Origin: Myxococcota bacterium
GTDB taxonomy: Bacteria > Myxococcota_A > Polyangia > Polyangiales > JANWZI01
DNA: 36,492 bases
Direction of reading: 5' to 3'
Assembly (NCBI GenBank): GCA_025054695.1
Contig: JANWZI010000036.1
Span: 1-36,492, forward strand
The notes under the pieces: model-generated
Databases searched by the model: none
What the model was told of the DNA's origin: nothing
What the model saw: the letters and a program-made list of their open reading frames with translations, nothing else
Program-made: the position numbers and the translations under genes
In this document: positions 1 to 8,545 of the stretch, in pieces
Layout of the letters: the number at the start of each line of letters is the position of its first letter
Numbering within the stretch: position 1 is the first letter of the stretch

Positions 1-24
1 GACTGCCAACGACACGAACGCCTC

Positions 25-52
25 TTGACGAGCGGCGAACGCGGATTAGCTT
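25..52 (+). promoter_or_regulatory. Probable sigma70-like promoter of groES-groEL
   Basis: TTGACG at 25-30 and TAGCTT at 47-52 are separated by 16 bases. They lie just upstream of the CIRCE operator, so transcription would start near position 59 and place CIRCE in the 5' leader. The -35 is close to consensus and the -10 is weaker. The call is by position and motif only. Confidence 0.5.
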
Positions 53-70
53 CCGCGCCCGAAGGCGGGC

Positions 71-95
71 TGGCACTCGCAAGGCGAGAGTGCCA
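71..95 (+). promoter_or_regulatory. CIRCE operator (HrcA-binding inverted repeat)
   Basis: TGGCACTC (71-78), a 9-base spacer and GAGTGCCA (88-95) form a perfect 8-bp inverted repeat with the exact CIRCE geometry (consensus TTAGCACTC-N9-GAGTGCTAA). It lies 36 bases before the groES start. CIRCE is the known target of the heat-shock repressor HrcA, so groESL here is probably HrcA-repressed and heat-inducible. hrcA itself is not in the window. Confidence 0.93.
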
Positions 96-130
96 ACAAC
101 CGGTTTCCGCCCGATCCGAGGAGGTGTTCG

Positions 131-421
131 ATGGCGTTCCGACCGCTTCAGGACCGCGTTCTCGTCAAGCGCATGGCTGAGGAGGAGAAGACGCGCGGCG
201 GCATCATCATCCCCGACACGGCCAAGGAGAAGCCCATCGAAGGGAAGGTGGTGGCCGTCGGCAACGGCAAGGTGCTCGACAACGGCACCGTGCGGCCGCT
301 GGACGTCAAGGTCGGCGACCGCGTCCTGTTCGGCAAGTACAGCGGCACCGAGGTGAAGATCGACGGCGAGGAGCACCTGGTGCTGCGCGAGGAGGACATC
401 CTCGCCGTGATCGAGGGTTGA
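131..421 (+). CDS. groES: Co-chaperonin GroES (Hsp10)
   Basis: A 96-residue protein of normal Hsp10 length that caps the GroEL cylinder during ATP-driven protein folding in the cytoplasm. Family hallmarks are visible: an N-terminal [10 protein letters not shown] beta strand, the mobile loop with [13 protein letters not shown] around residues 23-36, and the C-terminal segment DILAVIEG. The ATG is preceded by a strong Shine-Dalgarno sequence (GAGGAGG, about 116-124). It is followed after 18 bases by groEL, with its own AGGAGG, so the two form the usual bicistronic operon under the CIRCE element. The overlapping reading frames are shadows. Confidence 0.98.
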   Translation: MAFRPLQDRVLVKRMAEEEKTRGGIIIPDTAKEKPIEGKVVAVGNGKVLDNGTVRPLDVKVGDRVLFGKYSGTEVKIDGEEHLVLREEDILAVIEG

Positions 422-2062
<1,641 letters not shown>

Positions 2063-2096
2063 GCGGACGGCGTCGCGTCACGGCTGCAAGCGCGTA

Positions 2097-2131
2097 CGAG
2101 GGCCGGTCGGGTGTGAGCCCGCCGGCCCTCG
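2097..2131 (+). terminator. Hairpin terminator after groEL
   Basis: The left arm 2097-2111 pairs with 2118-2131. Ten consecutive Watson-Crick pairs (CGAGGGCCGG with CCGGCCCTCG) are followed by a G-T pair, one bulged C and three more G-C pairs, around a 6-base loop (TGTGAG). Only a short T run (TTT at 2135-2137) follows, so it is not a canonical intrinsic terminator. Its stability and its place 35 bases after the groEL stop nonetheless make termination likely. Confidence 0.65.
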
Positions 2132-2224
2132 GCATTTCGCGACGCTGGCGGATACGACGCACCCCGCGGAGCCGTTTCGCTCGTCGGCGACGAGCTCAGG
2201 TCCGCGTCGGACCTCGAGAGCGGC

Positions 2225-2362
2225 GAGACCGAGTCCGAGTCCTAGCCTGAGTCCGAGACTGAGTCCGAGTCCGAGACCGAGTCCGAGCCGGAGCCCGAGC
2301 CCGAGTCCGAGACCGAGTTCGAGACGGAGACCGAGTCCGAGCCCGAGTCCGCGTCCGACTGC
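2225..2362 (+). repeat. Hexamer array 1 (GAGNCC), 23 units
   Basis: Twenty-three consecutive 6-bp units starting with GAGACC at 2225 are in perfect phase with no insertion or deletion. Twenty-two start with G. Base 4 is T (12), A (6) or C (5), never G. One unit is TAGCCT, a stop in the Glu-x reading frame, so this copy is unlikely to be coding. The array fills most of the 352-base gap (2063-2414) between the convergent groEL and solute-binding genes. Apart from the groEL hairpin I see nothing else in that gap. Confidence 0.9.
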
Positions 2363-2414
2363 CGGGGCCGAATCCGGGCCCGACGTTTCGCTTCGGTCGA
2401 CGGGGGCGCAGGCG

Positions 2415-3965
2415 TCAGGGCACTTCGGGCGGCGGATCGGCGCCTCGGCGCGCGAGGAACGACAGACGCCCGTCGCGCGGGGGCATCAGGTGCGCGTGAG
2501 GTTCGCGCGCGACGAGCACGACGTCTTCGTGCCAGAGAGGAACGACGGGAAGCTGCTCGACGAGCCGGCGCTGCACGATCGCGTAGGCGGCGCGGCGCTC
2601 GTCGCGCTCGAGGCCAATCCGTCCGCGTTCGAGTGACTCGTCGATTACTGGATCGCGCAGCCGCCAGCGGTTGGCGCCCGCGCGCCCCGGAGCCGGGATG
2701 CGGTCCGAGCCGAAGAACCATGAGAGCAGATGCGGCTCGTACATCTCGGGCAGGCTGAGCAGCGCAATCTCGAAACGCCCCCGGTCCATCTCGGCGATCA
2801 GGGTCGCGCCGTCCGAGGGACGCACGCGGATGCGCAGCCCTACGCGCGCGAGCATCGCGGCGATCGCGCGCGCCGTCGAGACGCGCGTGCGATCCGACGC
2901 GCAGCGCAAGGTCAGCTCGGCGTGCAGGGCCCCGGTCCGTTGCAGCAGCGCGCGTGCGGCGGCCGGGTCGTATTCCGGTACGGGCAGATCGTCGATCGCC
3001 GCCCAGTGTCCCGGAGGAAGCAGACCCCGTGCGGGACGGCCCCGGGCGGCGAGCTCGGCGTCAACGAGCGCATGGCGGTCGAGCGCATGGGCGATGGCGC
3101 GTCGAACGCGCACGTCGGAGAGCACCGGTGCGTCGAGATTGAAGCCCAGATACGTCGTGCCGATGCCGGGCGCTGTACGCACGCGGAAACCGGGTCGCGT
3201 CTCGAACAGGGGTACGAGCAGCGGCGGAAGCGCGCCGACGACGAGATCGCCGCGGTCGGCGAGCAGACGCAGGGCGCGCGTATTGTCGTCGCGGACGGCC
3301 TCGAGCACGACGCGGGCGACGAGGGGACGACCGCCGTGCCACCGAGGGTTCGCGGCGAGCTCGATCCGACCGGGCCGACGGGAGACGAGGACGAAAGGAC
3401 CGGCGCCGATCACGGGGCTTGTGCCTGTTCCGATGCGCCGGGCGGCATCCTCGGCGCGCACGATGGGAAGCTCGAGATCGGTCACGAACGTCGCGTGCGG
3501 ACCGTCCAGCTCGAACAGGACGGTGCGATCGTCCTCGGCCGCGATCCGGACGATGCGTCGATAGGTGCCCGCGTAGCGGGAGCCGAGCGCGGGGTCGATC
3601 ACGCTTCGGTAGGTCGCGACGACGTCCGCGGCGTCGAGGGTCGATCCGTCGGAGAACCGCAGTCCCGGCCGCAGGCGGATCCTCCAGCGCCGCGAATCGA
3701 TGGAGTCGATCGTCTCGGCGAGATCGGGGTAGGGCTCGAGCCGGTCGCCGTCCATCGCGACAAGCGAGGCGAAGAGCAGGCGCGTGGTTCGCAGACTCCA
3801 AGCGTCGGCGACGTGGCGGGGGTCGAGTTGCTCGACGTCACGCGGGATGAGCACGCGCAGCGGCTCGTCGATGCCCCGAGGCGTCGCAGCCGGGTTCGCG
3901 TCGCAACCGACCGACGCGACGAGCCCGCTCGCCACGATCGCGACGATGATGGGGTGCGCGGGCAC
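2415..3965 (-). CDS. Family-5 ABC solute-binding lipoprotein (peptide/oligopeptide type)
   Basis: About 516 residues, matching bacterial extracellular solute-binding family 5 (OppA/DppA-like), which bind peptides or other small solutes outside the inner membrane for an ABC importer. Typical segments are seen: an N-terminal RDVEQLDPRHV stretch, RPGLRFSDGSTLDAADV, YLGFNLDAPVLSDVRVRRAI, and the C-terminal VVPLWHEDVVLV. From the GTG at 3965 the protein opens with a short hydrophobic signal ending in SVGC, a weak lipobox, so it is probably a lipoprotein. The frame stays open to a GTG at 4055, but the extra residues do not look like a signal peptide. No permease or ATPase gene adjoins it, so it is an orphan binding protein and its substrate is unknown. 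Confidence 0.85.
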   Translation of the reverse strand: MPAHPIIVAIVASGLVASVGCDANPAATPRGIDEPLRVLIPRDVEQLDPRHVADAWSLRTTRLLFASLVAMDGDRLEPYPDLAETIDSIDSRRWRIRLRPGLRFSDGSTLDAADVVATYRSVIDPALGSRYAGTYRRIVRIAAEDDRTVLFELDGPHATFVTDLELPIVRAEDAARRIGTGTSPVIGAGPFVLVSRRPGRIELAANPRWHGGRPLVARVVLEAVRDDNTRALRLLADRGDLVVGALPPLLVPLFETRPGFRVRTAPGIGTTYLGFNLDAPVLSDVRVRRAIAHALDRHALVDAELAARGRPARGLLPPGHWAAIDDLPVPEYDPAAARALLQRTGALHAELTLRCASDRTRVSTARAIAAMLARVGLRIRVRPSDGATLIAEMDRGRFEIALLSLPEMYEPHLLSWFFGSDRIPAPGRAGANRWRLRDPVIDESLERGRIGLERDERRAAYAIVQRRLVEQLPVVPLWHEDVVLVAREPHAHLMPPRDGRLSFLARRGADPPPEVP

Positions 3966-4099
3966 GACGGGAAGTGTCTCACGGCTCCGATCTCGCGGAT
4001 CGATCGCACGCCGGACTCGCCCTCGTCGACGCGGACCAGGAACGCCGTCGGGCACTGACGGCGGTGGCTACGGTGCGTGACGTGACAGAGGGGTGTTGC

Positions 4100-4227
4100 G
4101 AGCCCGAGCCCGAGACCGACTCGGAGAATCGAGTCCGAGACCGAGTCGGAGCCCGAGACCGAGTCCGAGACCGACTTGGAGAATCGAGTCCGAGTCCGAG
4201 ACCGAGACCGAGTCCGAGACCGAGCTC
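4100..4227 (+). repeat. Hexamer array 2 (GAGNCC) with internal higher-order duplication
   Basis: About 21 units of GAGNCC type in two blocks lie between the divergent solute-binding and carboxypeptidase genes (gap 3966-4452, 487 bases). Two 7-base units, GAGAATC at 4124-4130 and 4179-4185, break the 6-bp phase. Each sits in the same context, GACTYG before and GAGTCCGAG after, 55 bases apart, so a block of about 55 bp was duplicated. The array is preceded by a 60-base leader (4046-4105) related to one beside array 9. The remainder, 4228-4452, holds no gene or clear promoter that I can see. Confidence 0.9.
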
Positions 4228-4452
4228 CAGTAGAAGACACGATCGACCAATCGGACCGGCGCTGTGACTCGGGAGCCGTCTCTCGTTCCGATCCGGTCTC
4301 GGCCTCGGACCGGGGCTCGAGGCCGACGGGGGATCGGACTCCGAAGCCGGTTGCGATCCGCCTCGGGCTCGACGCCGGTTTCGTCGGCTCGGAAGCAGCG
4401 AGTCGGGGCCGTGCGACGCGGAAGCCGTGGGCCGCCACGCGCGTGCTACCAG

Positions 4453-6411
4453 ATGCGCGTGTCGCCGGCCGCCTGGATCGTCGTCCTGTCCGCTTCCGCC
4501 GTGGCACAGGGCCCGGACTGGACCGACGAGGGGCTGGCGCGCCGGCTCGAACGCCTGGTGGCCTCGGCCCCGCGGGGCGCCAGGGTCGGTATCGCCGTCG
4601 CCGATGCGGCGACTGGCCAGCCCTGGTTCCGTCACGCCGGAGACGTTCCGCTCAACCCCGCCTCGAACGTAAAGCTCGTGACCGCCGCGCTCGTGCTCGA
4701 CGTTCTGGGACCGGCGCACGCGTTCGAGACGACGCTCCACGGCTCGATGCGCGACGGACACGTGGAGACCCTCGTGTTGCGCGGGCGCGGCGATCCGTCG
4801 TTGCGCACCGCCGACCTTGCCGAGCTCGTCCGTCGCCTCGTACGAGATGGGCTGCGCTCGGTGGGACGGGTCGCGGTGGACGGCACGTGGTTCGAGCCGT
4901 CGGTGCTGCCGCCGGCGTACGATCAGCGTCCCGACGAGGCTGCGGCGTTCCGCGCGCCCGTCGGCGCGGTGGCGGTCGACGGGGCAAGTTTCTGGCTGCG
5001 CGTGCGCGCCGGATCGCAAGCCGGGGCGCCGGCGCGCGTCGAGACGTGGCCACCGGGCTACTTCGACCTCGTCGCCGACGTGCAGACCGTCGAGTCGGGC
5101 TCGACTTCGCTGCGGATCGGCCAGGTCGATCTCGGCGCGCGCATGCGGCTCGAGGTTCGCGGTCGGCTCGTCGCGGGCTCCGTGCACGTCGAACGACGAC
5201 GTGTCGAGCACCCGCTGCACCACGCCGGTCAGGTGCTCGCGCAACTGCTGCGAGAGGCCGGCGTGTCCGTCGCACACGAGCCCGTCGTTCTCGAGACGAG
5301 GACCGAAGGCACCGCACTGCTCGCGTCGCACCGATCGGCACCGCTCGCGCAACTGTTGCACGCGCTCGGCAAGCACAGCGACAACTTCGCCGCCGAGACC
5401 CTGCTGCGCGCAGTCGCGGCGGAACGTACCGGAGAGGGGAGCACCGAGGCGGGCCTGCGCCTCGCGCGCGAGCTGATGGCACGTGCGGGCGTGCCGGAGT
5501 CGGCATACGAGCTCGTCAATGGCTCGGGCCTGTACGCGGGCAATCGGCTCGCGCCCGACCATCTCGTCGCCCTGCTCGTCCACGTACACCGCGATTCGCG
5601 CCTTCGTCCCGATTTCCTGGCTCAGCTCGCGATCGGCGGTGTCGACGGAACGCTCGCGCGCCGGCTGCGCGCGCTGCCCGCCGGCACGGTCGTCCGGGCC
5701 AAGACCGGGACCCTGGCCGGCGTGGTGGCGTTGTCCGGCTACGTGCTCGGCGATGATCCGGATGAGGCCGTGGCCTTCAGCGTGCTCGTCGACCAGCTGC
5801 GCCGGAGTCAACTCGCGGCGGCGCGTTCGCTCGCCGATGAGGTTGCCACGATGCTGGCCGAACGGCTCGCGGCGAGGCGACCACCGGCTGCGGCCTCTCG
5901 ATACGACCACGAGCCACGGCTCATCGGGTCGGTCGATGGGTTGGTTGGCCGTTGCGACTCCGAGCCCGGCCCGATCCCGACTCGGAGCGCGAGATCGAGA
6001 CCGAGTCCGAGTCGGAGCCGGAGCCTGGAGCCCGGGTCGCGGAGCCCGACGCGGGGCGCGAGCTCGAGCCCGAATCCGACACGCGGTGCGAAAAGGAAAC
6101 CGTGCCCGAGATCCAGCCGCCCGACCGACGCAGTGCGAGTGCCGCTCACCGTCGCCGGACCGAGCCCCGGCGACGTCAGGGTCTCTCCACCAGCTCGCGG
6201 ACGCGGCGTTCGATGGCCGGTTCGTCGGACGCGCGGAAGCCGCCGTGCACGTGCCGGACGATGCCGCGTCGATCGATCAGGTACGACGACGGCATGCGCG
6301 GCGGTGCGTACCGGTTGGCCACGACGTGTCCCGGATCGTGGACGATGCGGAAGAGCGCGGGCGTGCGCCGCAGGAAATTGCGGACCGCGTCGAGTCGCTC
6401 GTCGACGCTAA
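4453..6411 (+). CDS. dacB: D-alanyl-D-alanine carboxypeptidase/endopeptidase, PBP4 (DacB) type, with aberrant C-terminal extension
   Basis: A periplasmic penicillin-binding protein of the S13 family that trims or cleaves peptidoglycan stem peptides. The three catalytic motifs are present: SxxK at S71-K74 (SNVK), SxN at S309-N311 (SDN) and KTG at 417-419. The ATG at 4453 begins a signal peptide with likely cleavage after AVA (about residue 18); the frame is open further upstream but carries no signal there. The normal domain ends near residue 470. No in-frame stop follows, so the frame continues about 180 residues through hexamer array 3 and into the antisense of the convergent tlpA-like gene, stopping at 6411. 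The tail is low-complexity Arg/Ser/Pro and does not look like a domain. Stop-codon loss, or a frameshift in the sequence, is the simplest explanation. Confidence 0.9.
   Translation: MRVSPAAWIVVLSASAVAQGPDWTDEGLARRLERLVASAPRGARVGIAVADAATGQPWFRHAGDVPLNPASNVKLVTAALVLDVLGPAHAFETTLHGSMRDGHVETLVLRGRGDPSLRTADLAELVRRLVRDGLRSVGRVAVDGTWFEPSVLPPAYDQRPDEAAAFRAPVGAVAVDGASFWLRVRAGSQAGAPARVETWPPGYFDLVADVQTVESGSTSLRIGQVDLGARMRLEVRGRLVAGSVHVERRRVEHPLHHAGQVLAQLLREAGVSVAHEPVVLETRTEGTALLASHRSAPLAQLLHALGKHSDNFAAETLLRAVAAERTGEGSTEAGLRLARELMARAGVPESAYELVNGSGLYAGNRLAPDHLVALLVHVHRDSRLRPDFLAQLAIGGVDGTLARRLRALPAGTVVRAKTGTLAGVVALSGYVLGDDPDEAVAFSVLVDQLRRSQLAAARSLADEVATMLAERLAARRPPAAASRYDHEPRLIGSVDGLVGRCDSEPGPIPTRSARSRPSPSRSRSLEPGSRSPTRGASSSPNPTRGAKRKPCPRSSRPTDAVRVPLTVAGPSPGDVRVSPPARGRGVRWPVRRTRGSRRARAGRCRVDRSGTTTACAAVRTGWPRRVPDRGRCGRARACAAGNCGPRRVARRR
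5955..6076 (+). repeat. Hexamer array 3 (GAGNCC), degenerate, inside the dacB frame
   Basis: Starts with GACTCC-GAGCCC at 5955. After a phase shift it continues as GAGCGC, GAGATC, GAGACC, GAGTCC, GAGTCG, GAGCCG, then decays towards 6076. Unlike the other arrays it has clear indels. It lies within the open dacB frame, 100 bases before the end of the convergent tlpA-like gene. The sequence CGATGGGT lies 21 bases upstream (5934-5941), as it does near arrays 5 and 7. Confidence 0.75.
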
Positions 6412-6679
6412 CTCCGACGATCACCAGCCCGCGGCGCGCGTAACGCTCGTGCAACCGGTTGAGGAAGGGGAACTCCGCGCGGCACGGCTCGCACCAGCTC
6501 GCCCAGAAGTCGACGAGAACGACCTTGCCTCGCAGATCGGCGATCCGGACGGGACGTCCGCGCAGGTCGGACAGACCGATCTCCGGGGCGCGTGCACCGA
6601 CGCCGACGGCGTGGACGGCCGTCGGTGCGAGCAGCGCGCCGCCGATCGCGACCGCGACGAACCACGCGCGGAGAGGCAT
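6176..6679 (-). CDS. TlpA/ResA-like periplasmic thioredoxin
   Basis: A 167-residue exported thioredoxin-fold oxidoreductase. The ATG at 6679 opens a signal sequence with likely cleavage after AVHA (about residue 24). The AhpC/TlpA-type domain follows, with the active site WCEPC (Cys63 and Cys66) in DFWASWCEPCR and the later segments GVSVDE and YLIDRRGIV. Such proteins reduce disulfides, often during cytochrome c maturation or envelope protein repair. It lies 53 bases after the DsbA-like gene on the same strand, so the two are probably co-transcribed and act in envelope thiol chemistry. Its last 236 bases are overlapped by the extended dacB frame on the other strand. Confidence 0.9.
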   Translation of the reverse strand: MPLRAWFVAVAIGGALLAPTAVHAVGVGARAPEIGLSDLRGRPVRIADLRGKVVLVDFWASWCEPCRAEFPFLNRLHERYARRGLVIVGVSVDERLDAVRNFLRRTPALFRIVHDPGHVVANRYAPPRMPSSYLIDRRGIVRHVHGGFRASDEPAIERRVRELVERP

Positions 6680-6732
6680 ACGCACGGGCTTCGACGGGCC
6701 GCAGAGCCGCGCATTCAAGGGGAGCGGTGCGC

Positions 6733-7614
6733 TCACGGCAGCAGCTCCTCGCGCACGTACGGTTCGAGCGCCTCGAGGGGCTCGTCGAAGCGCCTCCCGT
6801 TGACGAAAATCGTGGGGGTTCCCCGGATCGCCGCGCGTCGTCCCTGCGCGCGGTCGGCCTCGATGCGTTCGGCCGTCGCCGGGTCGAGGAAGTCTCGTTC
6901 GAATCGCGCCATGTCGAGCCCGATGGCGCGCGCGTGCTCGCGCAGATCGGAGTCGGTCAGACGATCCTGGTTCTCGAAAAGCCGGTCGTGCATGGCCCAG
7001 AACTTGCCCTGGATGTGGGCCGCGACCGCCGCGCGCGCCGCTGCTCGCGCATGGGGATGGCCCTCCAGCGGGTAGTGCAGGAACGCGAGCCGGACCTGGC
7101 CGTCGTGCTCGCGCAGCAGGCGCTGCAGGACGGGGTGCGCGGCGGCGCAGTAGGGGCACTCGAAGTCGCTGAAGACGACGAGCGTCACCGCGGCTGTCGG
7201 ATCGCCGCGCACCGGCGCATGGTCGAGCTCGAACCGCACCGCCCCGTCGGGTCCGTACCGACGCCGATACGCTTCTGCGATCTCCTCGGCGCCGTAGCCC
7301 TCGGTGACGAGGCGAAGCAGGTAGCGTGCCGCGCCGACGCAACCGCGGCATGCCCGCCGTTCGGCGATGCAACGGGCGACGGCGATGGGCTCGCCACACG
7401 GCGCGAGTTGCTCGTTGACGAGTCGCACCCAGAGACGGCGCTCGTTCGCCGTCAGCGTGCTCGTGTCGAAGCCATCGAGCGACTCGATCCGCTCCGGTGG
7501 CTCGTCGTTGCGCTGGCCGCGACGCTCGAGCTCGCGTCCCCCACCGCAGCTCGCTCCGAGGCTGCCGAGCAACAGTGCCGTCGGCGTCAGGCGTGCCGGC
7601 AGCGAGGCCATCAT
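6733..7614 (-). CDS. DsbA-like thioredoxin-fold lipoprotein with CcmH-like N-terminal region
   Basis: A 293-residue probable lipoprotein (hydrophobic signal ending LGASC, Cys23, a weak lipobox). The C-terminal half is a DsbA/DsbG-type thioredoxin domain: CPYC active site at Cys153-Cys156 after VVFSDFE, helical insert, then the cis-Pro segment GTPTIFVNGRRF. The N-terminal half (about 60-130) is Cys-rich (Cys at about 73, 82, 89 and 92) and ends with a helix reading TEGYGAEEIAEAYRRRYG. That pattern recalls the helical bundle of the cytochrome-c maturation protein CcmH. The resemblance is by eye only. The gene starts with two ATGs, no Shine-Dalgarno, and TACGCT 11 bases upstream. Confidence 0.85.
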   Translation of the reverse strand: MMASLPARLTPTALLLGSLGASCGGGRELERRGQRNDEPPERIESLDGFDTSTLTANERRLWVRLVNEQLAPCGEPIAVARCIAERRACRGCVGAARYLLRLVTEGYGAEEIAEAYRRRYGPDGAVRFELDHAPVRGDPTAAVTLVVFSDFECPYCAAAHPVLQRLLREHDGQVRLAFLHYPLEGHPHARAAARAAVAAHIQGKFWAMHDRLFENQDRLTDSDLREHARAIGLDMARFERDFLDPATAERIEADRAQGRRAAIRGTPTIFVNGRRFDEPLEALEPYVREELLP

Positions 7615-7625
7615 CGGGGCGTCGC

Positions 7626-7654
7626 AGCGTAGCGCGGTCGCCGGACCGGGTCGA
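7626..7654 (-). promoter_or_regulatory. Promoter of the DsbA-like/TlpA-like pair
   Basis: On the minus strand TCGACC (7649-7654) and TACGCT (7626-7631) are separated by 17 bases. The -10 ends 11 bases before the ATG at 7614, so the transcript would have a leader of only a few bases. No Shine-Dalgarno sequence is present. Confidence 0.45.
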
Positions 7655-7701
7655 TGGCGTCGCCGAGCGCCGCGTCGAGCCGGCTCTCGCGTGGCCCGGA
7701 C

Positions 7702-7749
7702 GAGCCGGAGTCCGAGCGCGAGTCCGACTCCGGTTCCGCCTTCGAGGGG
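7702..7749 (+). repeat. Hexamer array 4 (GAGNCC), short
   Basis: Eight in-phase units: GAGCCG, GAGTCC, GAGCGC, GAGTCC, GACTCC, then three decayed ones. It lies in the 191-base gap between the hisA 3' end and the DsbA-like gene. Confidence 0.65.
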
Positions 7750-7805
7750 GATCGAAGCCCGAGCGCGAGCGTGTGCGCCCGTTTCCTCGAGGTACGGGTG
7801 CGCCG

Positions 7806-8531
7806 TTACGGTCGCCCCGCGGCGAACCGACCGATTGCGTCGAGCGTCATCGTTCCGTCGTACAGGGCGCGCCCGACGATGGCTTCACGGATGCCCGCGT
7901 CGCGCAAGCGGCGCAGATCCTCCTCGTTCCGAATTCCGCCGGAGGCGATGACGGTCGCGCGCACCTCCCGCTGCAGCGCGGCCGTTGTCTCGACGTCGGG
8001 GCCGTTCGCTTCGCCGTCCCGATCGATGCACGTGTACAGGATGGCCGCGACCCCCCAACCGTCCGCTTCGCGCGCGAGCGCTTCGATGGGCTTCTCGCTC
8101 TGCCGACGCCATCCGGCGGTCGCCACGCGCCCGGCGCGTCCATCGACCGCGACGACGACGCCGTGGGGCCGTTCCCCGACGAGCGCGCGTACCAGGTCCG
8201 GGCGCTCGACGGCCGCGGTGCCGAGCACGACGCGCTCGACGCCGTGCTCCCACCACTGGCGGGCCACCTCAGCCGTTCGAATTCCACCACCGAGTTGCAC
8301 GAGCAGGCCCGAGGCCGCATCGAGGATCCGACGGACGGCTTCGAGGTTGCTCGGCCTACCGTCGCGCGCGCCGTCCAGGTCGACCACGTGCAAGCGGCTC
8401 GCCCCGGCCTGCGCGAAGCGCCGGGCGAGCCGGCCCGGATCGTCGTCGATCCAGCGGGGCGCGTCGTAGTTCCCTTGACGCAGACGCACCACGCGTCCGT
8501 CGAGCAAGTCGATGGCGGGCACGACGATCAC
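7806..8531 (-). CDS. hisA: Phosphoribosylformimino-5-aminoimidazole carboxamide ribotide isomerase (HisA)
   Basis: A 241-residue (beta/alpha)8-barrel enzyme of histidine biosynthesis that isomerises ProFAR to PRFAR in the cytoplasm. The start at the GTG 8531 gives the family N-terminus VPAIDLLDGRVVRL, with the first catalytic Asp in VPAID. The second is in VVVAVDGRAG, and the phosphate-binding segments are LGGGIR, IASGGIRN and IVGRALY. The length is normal. No other his gene is in the window, so hisA is separated from hisF/H/B here. It follows the histidine kinase gene by 14 bases on the same strand and probably shares its transcript. A longer open frame upstream is an artefact. Confidence 0.95.
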   Translation of the reverse strand: MIVVPAIDLLDGRVVRLRQGNYDAPRWIDDDPGRLARRFAQAGASRLHVVDLDGARDGRPSNLEAVRRILDAASGLLVQLGGGIRTAEVARQWWEHGVERVVLGTAAVERPDLVRALVGERPHGVVVAVDGRAGRVATAGWRRQSEKPIEALAREADGWGVAAILYTCIDRDGEANGPDVETTAALQREVRATVIASGGIRNEEDLRRLRDAGIREAIVGRALYDGTMTLDAIGRFAAGRP

Positions 8532-8545
8532 GGCGAGCCGTGCGA

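Noticed and set aside
2225..2362. Hexamer arrays considered as CRISPR or REP/BIME elements
   Set aside because: No spacers, no repeat longer than 6-7 bases, no palindrome and no cas genes.
3979..5910. Minus-strand frame of about 640 codons opposite dacB
   Set aside because: Antisense to a gene with all PBP4 motifs and passes through array 2; no domain.
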